Shown here in pieces: positions 57,016 through 64,000 of a DNA stretch of 64,000 nucleotides. This stretch comes from Linderina pennispora (taxonomy: Eukaryota > Kickxellomycota > Kickxellomycetes > Kickxellales > Kickxellaceae). The notes beneath the pieces are model-generated. The model was not told the DNA's origin, ran no database searches, and saw only the letters and a list, made by a program, of their open reading frames with translations. The DNA lies in contig NW_024468252.1 of assembly GCF_002104995.1 (NCBI RefSeq), forward strand, positions 1,054,001 to 1,118,000, written 5' to 3'. The translations under genes were made by a program, and so were the position numbers. Each line of letters starts with the position of its first letter. Within the stretch, counting starts at the first letter, position 1.

Positions 57016-58638
57016 TTCCAAAGTGAACTAAGAGCATTACTAACAAGAGTGCTGTCAGAAAGAAGAAATATGCCTGATGTTGCTGATGCTAGGTATACTG
57101 CTAGAGGTGTAGAGCAACTTGGATTTGAGCATTCTTCTGAAATATTTGTTGACTCATTTATTGTTGAGGTTGTTGAGAAATGCAGTGAATCAGATATAAA
57201 GGTGAAGCAGAAGTCAGCTAGTGTTAGATTGCATAAAGTATTTGGAGAAGGTTTTGGTTATAAGTATGTTAGAAGTAAGATTAGTGAGCAATATGGACCA
57301 GTTGCTATTTACAAAGTATCTACACCAAATATTGCAATAGCTAGTTCTTTGCTAACAGTGAAGTTTGCTACTATGGCTGATCACAAAATATATCTACAGA
57401 ATTATGACATCACAATGGATTGCATGAATATCTCATCTAGAAATATTATATATAAATACCTTTTAGAAAGAGGAGTTGAAAAGAAAGATATTGTTGATGA
57501 TTTACGCAAGTCTGGCTCTAACTGTATTAGCTGGTTTACAAAGAAAGGAGATGTTAAAGTTAAGAACAAAATTTACAACAAGTTTATTCAGCTTCTTGAG
57601 AGTGGTGAAGTTCGTAATCCTCTTAGTTCAAAACTTTCTGAATTTATAATGCCAACTTTGCACAACTTTGGAGAAACATTATATGCTTGCAGAAACTCTG
57701 GTTTGACTAGGATAGAACTAACTGTACATTCTTCTCAGATGCAAACATTTGAATGGAATAGCAACTTGCTTCTTAACACAGTTCAGTTCATGAATGAATG
57801 CAGAACATTTGCAACTTCTTATGAAAAACAGTGGATGGCACTTGTTGATAAAGTTAGTAGTTGTTATACTGTTTGTATTTATGTGAGACAACAGCATACT
57901 CTAGTATATTGTCATTGGTTTAACTCTATCACATCAAAGAAGCAAGGAATTATTAAGAAGCTAAACAAGAATGATGATCCAATGGTAGTTGTTGCTAATC
58001 TCTCATTCAACAATAGACCTACACTTTATCAAATATATGATTCACTAGAAAGTGGTCTTGAAACAGAAAAAGTTCTTAGAAGAGTTGATGAGAACATAAC
58101 TATTGTTCCAAGTCAGAGAAACTCCTTCTGGTCAACTTATCCTACAACTAAGCAGTATCACACTTTTGAAGAGATGGGACTAGTTAACTACAAAGGAATG
58201 CACATTGGTTGGATAGACAGCAAACAAGCAAAGAGTAAGATATGTCTATCAGAAATGTCAGAGGTTGAATATTCTGCAGATGAGGAAAAGATCAATGTAC
58301 TAACAACAGCAATAGACAATATCACACTTGATGAAACTAGACATATATTTATCAAAGAGAATACAGATCTGAAACCCTCCTTGTATAGAGTTGCTTACAA
58401 TGTTCTTCAGTTAGATGATGAATTTATAGTTACACATTATGCACTCCATACTTTCAGAGGATATTCATACTTCTATATTGATATTCATATTAAAGGGAGA
58501 GATAAACAGCCAACTCTTATTAGGACACCAGCTGACAGTTCTATTGGAAAAGCAATTTCTCAACAGTTAGGTGAATCAAAGCACCAAATATATCTGAGAG
58601 TTGTAAGTGTAGGATATAGAACAATCACAGTTGAATAG
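57007..58638 (+). CDS. 543-residue protein of the composite element, unknown family
   Basis: ATG at 57007, in the direct repeat, begins MTPFQSELRALLTRVLSERR. Unbroken. Mixed alpha/beta composition with no transmembrane segment; notable segments are LQNYDITMDCMNISSRN, SGLTRIELTVHSSQMQ and YSYFYIDIHIKGRD. A hydrophobic strand with R-x-E-L near the middle is reminiscent of replication-initiator proteins, but no HUH histidine pair or certain catalytic tyrosine can be assigned, so this is only a thought. As partner ORF of a DDE transposase it might be a DNA-binding accessory protein. Codon usage is AT-rich like the transposase. Confidence 0.75.
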   Translation: MTPFQSELRALLTRVLSERRNMPDVADARYTARGVEQLGFEHSSEIFVDSFIVEVVEKCSESDIKVKQKSASVRLHKVFGEGFGYKYVRSKISEQYGPVAIYKVSTPNIAIASSLLTVKFATMADHKIYLQNYDITMDCMNISSRNIIYKYLLERGVEKKDIVDDLRKSGSNCISWFTKKGDVKVKNKIYNKFIQLLESGEVRNPLSSKLSEFIMPTLHNFGETLYACRNSGLTRIELTVHSSQMQTFEWNSNLLLNTVQFMNECRTFATSYEKQWMALVDKVSSCYTVCIYVRQQHTLVYCHWFNSITSKKQGIIKKLNKNDDPMVVVANLSFNNRPTLYQIYDSLESGLETEKVLRRVDENITIVPSQRNSFWSTYPTTKQYHTFEEMGLVNYKGMHIGWIDSKQAKSKICLSEMSEVEYSADEEKINVLTTAIDNITLDETRHIFIKENTDLKPSLYRVAYNVLQLDDEFIVTHYALHTFRGYSYFYIDIHIKGRDKQPTLIRTPADSSIGKAISQQLGESKHQIYLRVVSVGYRTITVE

Positions 58639-58646
58639 CAGCCATT

Positions 58647-58886
58647 TTAAAACATAGCATAAGCAACCATTCTCTCCATATCTCTATGGAAAGTATGACA
58701 AACATCATACACATGTTCAACCCTTACCTCACAATCAGTAGCAATATGTTGGATCCAATTTCGCACTTGTATTGCTAGGTCATCACTCATATCAAAGTCA
58801 TGAATAAGTAGCAGAGTAAGCATATCTCTTTCTTCCTCACACATCTCAGCTAAGTGTTGCTTGAAGAAGTTCTGGAATGATCCCAT
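58647..58886 (-). CDS. 79-residue antisense ORF of the composite element
   Basis: ATG at 58886: MGSFQNFFKQHLAEMCEEER, then acidic and helical sequence to MVAYAMF. Located between the two plus-strand ORFs, 8 bp from the end of the first and 51 bp from the transposase ATG, so it fills the gap neatly and would share a tiny divergent promoter. Unknown family; helical, Met/Asp/Glu-rich. Confidence 0.45.
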   Translation of the reverse strand: MGSFQNFFKQHLAEMCEEERDMLTLLLIHDFDMSDDLAIQVRNWIQHIATDCEVRVEHVYDVCHTFHRDMERMVAYAMF

Positions 58887-58937
58887 TTTCTAAAATTGAT
58901 AAAAGTTGAAATTTTTACTTATGACTACCTCACACAG

Positions 58938-60167
58938 ATGGACAATCAATTACAAGAATTAAGAGAGAAAGAGTGGAATGTGCTCTACACAACAAAGTGG
59001 AGATTTCTTGATGAAGACTGGTTAGTACATAAACAACAGAAATATTATAGGAGTGAAGCTCATGAAGTGAAAGAAATAAAGCTTATCAAAGATACACTTG
59101 TGAAGCAACTTGGAATGATCCCTGTGTTCTTCTTCCTGAATGTTCTATTTGGTGGAAAGCAGTATCCATGTCCATACAGAAATGTTGAGAAAGGACTCTT
59201 GATTTTGTACCAGTTAGTTGCTGGGCTATCAATCAATGAGATGGAGAGGTTTATTCCTAAGAGCAGCTACCAAGTTATTCATAATATGTTCTATCTCTCA
59301 GAGTTAAGTGAGTTGAACAAGAAGCTCTCTCACTATTTGCACACAATGTTCTCTACTCCAGAACTAAGAGTGATCTCAGCAAAGATTCAGAATCCACAAG
59401 GGTTTAAGCATATTACTCTTATGTTAGATGGACATGACTCACGAGCTCTACATAATGGTGCATACAAACCAAATCTTTATTCCTTCAAGTTGAAGAAGTC
59501 AGGATATAGAACACAAGTTTGCATTGATTTGAATGGAATGGTTGTCCTTGTTTCACCAACAGAGGAGTGTAAAGACCATCCAGATTCTAAGATGATTAAG
59601 AACATGTCACTATTGAAATACATCTCTCCAGTAGATTGTGTTGTTTTAGATGGTGGTTATCCTCAAAGTATTCTGGAGGAGTTAACAGAAGCAGAAGAGA
59701 ATGAGAATTTTGGAATGCATAACTTTTGCTTACCAGTTAGAAAGCCAAGAGGAACCAACTTAAGTGAGGCAGAGTTAGAATACAATAGCAAACTTGGGTC
59801 ATTTAGATCAATGGTTGAGAGCACATTTGGAGAACTAGGTAATACATTTAAGAGACTTTCAAATAGAGAAGTTGTAAGAATTAGAAATACAACTGTGTAC
59901 AATGTGCAGTTTAAACTCTGTTGCTTACTTTACAATATGAAGAAGATCCTAGCAGCTAGTAAAGTTCCTATTGAACATCACCACACACTTTGGGTTCTAT
60001 CTAACTTTGACTATCCAAGCAACAACCAGGAGAGATCAACACATGCTGAAGTTGGAATTAGTTTACCACAAAAAGTTGAGTTAGAAGCTTCAATGAGAGA
60101 ACTACAAGATAGACTTATTCAAGCTAAAATTGATGAGTCAATGAACTTCTATGTTGATATGTCATAA
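58938..60167 (+). CDS. DDE transposase (DDE_Tnp_4/Harbinger-like)
   Basis: ATG at 58938 (MDNQLQELREKEWNVLYTTK); the longer frame starts at TTG. 409 residues, unbroken. N-terminal helix-turn-helix-like region (RNVEKGLLILYQLVAGLSIN). Catalytic residues: Asp in ITLMLDGHDSRAL, Asp in VDCVVLDGGYP, Glu in FRSMVESTFGELGNTFKRL, with the family spacing. It should cut and join DNA strands at the element's ends. Harbinger-type elements usually have two ORFs, which fits the neighbouring ORF, but long direct repeats are not a usual feature of them. Confidence 0.8.
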   Translation: MDNQLQELREKEWNVLYTTKWRFLDEDWLVHKQQKYYRSEAHEVKEIKLIKDTLVKQLGMIPVFFFLNVLFGGKQYPCPYRNVEKGLLILYQLVAGLSINEMERFIPKSSYQVIHNMFYLSELSELNKKLSHYLHTMFSTPELRVISAKIQNPQGFKHITLMLDGHDSRALHNGAYKPNLYSFKLKKSGYRTQVCIDLNGMVVLVSPTEECKDHPDSKMIKNMSLLKYISPVDCVVLDGGYPQSILEELTEAEENENFGMHNFCLPVRKPRGTNLSEAELEYNSKLGSFRSMVESTFGELGNTFKRLSNREVVRIRNTTVYNVQFKLCCLLYNMKKILAASKVPIEHHHTLWVLSNFDYPSNNQERSTHAEVGISLPQKVELEASMRELQDRLIQAKIDESMNFYVDMS

Positions 60168-60247
60168 GCAGCTTTTAAAATAGGAATTTTTTACAAACAT
60201 TACTCAATGATAGAAATATCTTCAATAAGGGGGTTATACAGAGATAC

Positions 60248-60690
60248 TTATCTGCACAACAACTATTTATACATGTTGAAACTATTGGCAATTTCAGTGA
60301 AATAAAAATTTCACCCAAACCGCCATCGGCATCTTGGAAAAGTTTCAGTGAACATAATTTCCTTGTGGTTGCTTAGCCACATCTATTGAGATATTGACTT
60401 TTGTTGCCCAATGATAATTAACCCCAAATATGCAAAGGTTTTTCTTTCTGGTTGAAATTATGTTCACTGAAACTTTTCCAAGATGCCGATAGTAGTTTGG
60501 GTGAAATGGCCAAAAAAATATTTGTATTTTTAAAATCAATTATACACATAAAAACATTCTGGACACAACAATAATAATTATCTGTTCTAAAAATATCTAA
60601 TAGCAAAAAATGGTTCTGAAAACGATTAATCAAATATCTATCTAACAAAATTGCAAATAACTAAAATTTACAAGTCCAGGAATGACCCCC
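60248..60690 (+). repeat. right 443-bp direct repeat of the composite element
   Basis: Same length and ends as the left copy, a few substitutions (for example AACCGCC for AACTGCC). It carries the same ATG (60682) but is followed by unrelated sequence. Inner arms 60308-60361 and 60454-60507 have three pair mismatches. Confidence 0.9.
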
Positions 60691-61019
60691 AATAACTATC
60701 CTAAGAGTGTTGTGCAGCTGGTGATGACCACCATGATGATGCTATGGAAGTTATCAGGCCGACCAACAATGAGAGCAGCTCTTGCGCTAAACCAATGGAG
60801 ATATCCAGTGGAGACCTGTGACCACTACAATAACAACTCGTCACCCTGGTTTCACCGATGAGGTCAGATGCCGCACAAGATCAAAAGGAGTTTACAGAGC
60901 AAGTCACTCGAACCTGTGTTGAAGCTTAAGAGTTTTATTTTTTTTTTTAACCAATTAAATAATTTCTAGCGGACGGTCGGACACTTTTTGGACTATAAAA
61001 TCTTATATAAAGGTAAAGA
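60691..61019. other. stretch between the composite element and the Helitron end
   Basis: Less AT-rich up to about 60930, then AT-rich with an 11-T run and TATAAA-like sequences. No protein recognised; possibly host DNA or another element's remnant. Confidence 0.35.
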
Positions 61020-61102
61020 CTAGCAGTCTCATGCTTGCAATGCAAGCGCACCTCTATGTGTGACAAACGCTGTTTGTCACACATTTCGGTGGAGACTGCT
61101 AG
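61020..61102 (-). repeat. three-way-junction palindrome at the Helitron 3' end
   Basis: Outer stem 61020-61030 with 61092-61102 (CTAGCAGTCTC/GAGACTGCTAG, 11 bp, perfect). Inside, arm 1 is 61033-61038 with 61042-61047 (6 bp, 3-nt loop) and arm 2 is 61056-61068 with 61072-61084 (13 bp, 3-nt loop, perfect). On the minus strand arm 1 is followed 9 nt later by CTAG, matching the hairpin-plus-CTRR ending of Helitrons. Confidence 0.75.
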
Positions 61103-61256
61103 CGCCTGCAGCAGGCTGAATACATAAATACAAATTTGTTTTTGAATATAATAGGTTTTAATATAAAATATTTAATAATTTTAATACTAATAATAGTATA
61201 TGGTAGAAATTAGTATTAGCTAATAAAAATATATTTAATATAAAGTTAAAATTAAA

Positions 61257-63995
61257 CTAAGAAAATATCTCCTTATAGACTATGTTTTTAGTCTTAGGTT
61301 CACCATCAGGATAATGTGTAGCTGACCCTAACATTATCTTGAGATTACTAAATGATTGTATGCGAGAAAGTGCCACATAGAGTTGGCCATGAGTAAAGAT
61401 GGGTGATGGAAGATAAAGCCCAACTCGTTCCATTGTTTGACCTTGGGCCTTATTTATAGTCATTGAGAAGGCAAGGCGGATTGGGAACTGGCATCGGCAT
61501 AGAACAAATGGTAATTGCTGGTGCTTAGTTGTTAATATCATTTGGGGTATAAATACCCTGGTACCATAAGCAGCACCAGTTATAATTTCAGCATCAATCA
61601 CATGGGGCTGTAATCTATGGCATATAAGTCGTGTGCCATTACATAGACCATGGGCAGAATCCAGGTTATGTAGGAGTATGATTGGTGCCCCTACTTTGAG
61701 GCGGAGGTGATGAGGTGGTAGGGTTCCACCAACATCTAGTGAATTAAGAAATTCAACTGGGAACAGCTGCTGGGTCTCTGTAGTTGCACCATCAGTATCT
61801 GCAATTGAGTCAGCACTATAGTAGTTAATGATAGTGCCTGGTAGATGGTCAATGATCTTGTTATTTAGATCATTCACTGAGGCATTAGTTGGTGATAGGA
61901 TGCTACGATTGACCATATAGTTGGCTTGATTATAGTGATATGCTAAATTAGTATAAATTGCATTGATCAATAGCTCAACATTATCTGAGGGTATTACAGT
62001 ACCCACAGGTAATTGGATTTGGTCATATTCATCACTGGGTAACCTTCCTTCCCCAACTTGAAGTAGCCAGTCAGCAAATTGGATTGCTGTACAATCCTGG
62101 GCACCAGCCCTAAGTTGGAGTCGCATATTGGTAGTAAGGTGTAGAATTTGTGCTTGACTCCATAGTGGAGATCGGCAAAGAGCTGCATCAACAGTTTGAG
62201 CTCTATTTCCCTTTGGAATGACTGGGAGAATTTGGCGGAAATTGCCACCAGCTACTACTACCTTACCTCCAAAAGGCTGATGCTTAAGGGCTGGATCAGC
62301 AGAGCACATTATATCTCGCAGTGTGCGATCAAGGGCCTCAAATGTATGCCGATGCATCATTGGTGCCTCATCCCAAATAATCAACCTTGTGGCCTGGAGC
62401 AATGATGCCAAGTTAGTGCCAAGGGAGATATTGCATGTTGAAGTACTATCTACAATTAGTGGTATCTTAAATGTAGAGTGAGCAGTTCGACCACCAGAGA
62501 GAAGCATAGCAGCAATGCCAGAGGAGGCAGTTGCTAAGGCAATATGGCCTTGGCTCCGAATATGGGCAAGGAGAAGCTTATACAGGAATGTTTTGCCACT
62601 TCCTCCAGGGCCATCAAGGAAGAAAAATGTTGCTGTAGTATTAGCTAGCCCTTCTACAGCAGACATAATGGTATTATAGGCTGCTAACTGCTCAGTATTA
62701 GCCATACGAAGCATCTGTTCAGTGCAATCAGTAAGCTCAGATTGATTAAATGATAGCTGCTCACTAATTAAATAGTTTTCAGTACTATCACCATTTGCAT
62801 GTTCTGGTATTGGAACTGGCATGCCAGGGTAGTCGCTAAGTGAGCACCCAGAGTGGAGAAGAATAGAGTTAATCTCCCTAAGGGCACTGTTAATAGCAGA
62901 TTGCTCAGCTGCTTCCTGATTAGCTGTATGCATGAGGGCTCTATATAATAGATCATCAATTAGGCTTGTCTGGTGCTGTATCCACAGTGCATATGGGTTT
63001 ACTGGGTTTTCTTGAGCAAGAATAGTGGCAAATAAATATCGGAGTTGGTGACCAATCTGGACTTGTGCAGCTTCATCTAAGCACCTAGCCCATTTGCGGT
63101 TATCTTCAAGCAGGCTAAGTGCTATACAGGCTTCTCTAAATGTTCGATAAACAACACCATTGATAGTCCTGAGATTTTCAAATGATATTGCACCATGAAC
63201 TACATTGAGTAGCATTCGGAGGTAGAATCGTTCTCCAGCTCTAGGAGAAACAAAGTAGATATGCCCAATTGTACTGCCTCTCTGCCTTGGCTTCCAGACA
63301 CGCTGTTGGTGATTCCAGACAAAATGCTGTGGGTATTCAGCATATGTATATGCACGGGCCTCTGGGTGGGCAGCATTATAAGCAAACCACTGTGTGAGTG
63401 TAGTATGTGCAAGGTGCTGCTGGTTAACAACTTCAGAAATAAGCTCACCATCATGAAAGAGAACCATTTGCTCCCCTGGTAAATGGACTTGAAGTCGTTG
63501 AATATCGGGCTTCTCCTCATGTAGGCAGAATGCAAAAATTTGCCAGATTGCCTCAGAAGTAGAGATATAGCGGCCATCAACATAGCTCTGGATCTCATTC
63601 TCAACTGCAGTATTTGTTGTATCAGTTGTCCTTGCCCTTGTTATATGGAGAGCTGCACGATCATGGCCCTTGTACACATATTTGAAAAGGTATTTGACAG
63701 CAGTGATTGAGGAGCATACCTCAACATTAATATGTGCCTCATACTTTGCAGCTAGATAAGGGTTATAAGGTATAACCCATCGGTTATCAAGCTGCATTCC
63801 TCTTATAGAACCAAACTGCCCATCCTCACGCCGTCGATAAATCGGGTAGCCATTATTGGTGATTTGTGTGGCCTCTGAAAAGAATCTTGGGTAGCGCTTT
63901 GTGCAGTTGCCTTCTCTTACACATGGTGCCTGTGGGTTTAGTGGCCCGCATGGCCCATGCATCATTGAGGTGGCAATAACTCTAAAGAGCTGCAT
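61257..63995 (-). CDS. Helitron RepHel protein, helicase part (incomplete at the N-terminus)
   Basis: 912 residues open to the right edge, no stop. The N-terminal visible part (HGPCGPLNPQAPCVREGNC, YPIYRRREDGQFG) is the Helitron linker that follows the Rep domain. Then PIF1-like helicase: Walker A DGPGGSGKTFLYKLLL, Ia TASSGIAAMLLSGGRTAHS, Walker B IIWDEAPMMHRHTFEAL, motif III VVAGGNFRQILPVI, and C-terminal motifs INKAQGQTMERVGL and LYVALSRIQS. Motif III has Asn where GGDFRQ is usual. The helicase unwinds DNA during rolling-circle-like transposition. The intact frame suggests recent activity. Confidence 0.9.
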   Translation of the reverse strand: MQLFRVIATSMMHGPCGPLNPQAPCVREGNCTKRYPRFFSEATQITNNGYPIYRRREDGQFGSIRGMQLDNRWVIPYNPYLAAKYEAHINVEVCSSITAVKYLFKYVYKGHDRAALHITRARTTDTTNTAVENEIQSYVDGRYISTSEAIWQIFAFCLHEEKPDIQRLQVHLPGEQMVLFHDGELISEVVNQQHLAHTTLTQWFAYNAAHPEARAYTYAEYPQHFVWNHQQRVWKPRQRGSTIGHIYFVSPRAGERFYLRMLLNVVHGAISFENLRTINGVVYRTFREACIALSLLEDNRKWARCLDEAAQVQIGHQLRYLFATILAQENPVNPYALWIQHQTSLIDDLLYRALMHTANQEAAEQSAINSALREINSILLHSGCSLSDYPGMPVPIPEHANGDSTENYLISEQLSFNQSELTDCTEQMLRMANTEQLAAYNTIMSAVEGLANTTATFFFLDGPGGSGKTFLYKLLLAHIRSQGHIALATASSGIAAMLLSGGRTAHSTFKIPLIVDSTSTCNISLGTNLASLLQATRLIIWDEAPMMHRHTFEALDRTLRDIMCSADPALKHQPFGGKVVVAGGNFRQILPVIPKGNRAQTVDAALCRSPLWSQAQILHLTTNMRLQLRAGAQDCTAIQFADWLLQVGEGRLPSDEYDQIQLPVGTVIPSDNVELLINAIYTNLAYHYNQANYMVNRSILSPTNASVNDLNNKIIDHLPGTIINYYSADSIADTDGATTETQQLFPVEFLNSLDVGGTLPPHHLRLKVGAPIILLHNLDSAHGLCNGTRLICHRLQPHVIDAEIITGAAYGTRVFIPQMILTTKHQQLPFVLCRCQFPIRLAFSMTINKAQGQTMERVGLYLPSPIFTHGQLYVALSRIQSFSNLKIMLGSATHYPDGEPKTKNIVYKEIFS

Positions 63996-64000
63996 ATTCT

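Larger units (their letters stand above)
56573..60690 (+). mobile_element. AT-rich composite element: two plus ORFs, one antisense ORF, flanked by 443-bp direct repeats
   Basis: Two 443-bp copies (56573-57015 and 60248-60690) enclose 3.2 kb carrying a 543-residue ORF, a 79-residue antisense ORF and a DDE transposase. The whole element is AT-rich and uses AGA/AT-ending codons, unlike the GC-rich host genes on its left. The repeats differ at only a few bases. I see no matching short target-site duplication at the outer ends, so the element could also be one unit of a tandem array. Confidence 0.75.
61020..63995 (-). mobile_element. Helitron, 3' half (5' part beyond the right window edge)
   Basis: Helicase-bearing Helitron ORF on the minus strand with a terminal hairpin and CTAG at 61020-61023. 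The 5' end, including the Rep nuclease part, lies beyond position 64000. The 61103-61256 stretch is a very AT-rich 3' untranslated part. Confidence 0.75.

Noticed and set aside
61020-61102. Cloverleaf-like fold considered as a tRNA
   Set aside because: No T-loop, no D-loop and the wrong arm lengths; position and CTAG fit a Helitron end better.
1-64000. CRISPR array, rRNA genes, bacterial-type operons
   Set aside because: None seen; the only regular repeats are the Fanzor minisatellite and the element's long repeats.

Overview
The window looks like nuclear DNA of an early-diverging fungus. It holds single-copy eukaryotic housekeeping genes (TFIIIC B-block subunit, HUS1, YIF1, methionine aminopeptidase 2, eIF3a, BMS1, EIPR1/TSSC1, a TBC RabGAP), a FunK1-type fungal kinase, very few introns (two are supported) and a family of secreted chymotrypsin-fold proteases. 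A Kickxellomycotina-like fungus (Coemansia/Linderina type) is my inference from this mix; no ribosomal or mitochondrial marker is present to settle it.

Layout. 0-10 kb: a coiled-coil gene cut by the left edge, then a secreted-protein cluster of four S1 proteases on the minus strand (one with all three catalytic residues replaced) and two small six-cysteine secreted proteins on the plus strand. 9.8-23.3 kb: 2OG-Fe(II) oxygenase, TFIIIC subunit, an acidic nuclear-type protein, YIF1, HUS1. 23.7-29.1 kb: a second protease/protease/six-cysteine block in the same order and orientation, with nearly the same protease-to-peptide spacing, so a segmental duplication is likely. 29.3-53.5 kb: MetAP2, a PPR protein, a FunK1-like probable pseudokinase, EIPR1, eIF3a, a sixth protease, a tail-anchored coiled-coil protein, BMS1 and a GRAM-GRAM-TBC RabGAP.

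53.6-64 kb is a mobile-DNA island: (i) an intact 876-residue Fanzor protein, the eukaryotic relative of the TnpB RNA-guided nucleases; (ii) an AT-rich composite element with two plus-strand ORFs (one a DDE transposase) and a small antisense ORF between 443-bp near-identical direct repeats, each repeat containing a long inverted repeat; (iii) the helicase half of a Helitron, ending in a three-way-junction palindrome.

A cross-cutting feature: almost every broken host gene is broken by single-base gains (+1), often a doubling of one base, while eIF3a, MetAP2, Fanzor, the transposase and the Helitron ORF are open. Essential genes such as BMS1 and TFIIIC carry several. I therefore read most breaks as assembly insertions rather than pseudogenes, and give those loci as single genes spanning the shifts. 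The small number of real introns (eIF3a, the tail-anchored protein) have normal GT-AG borders.
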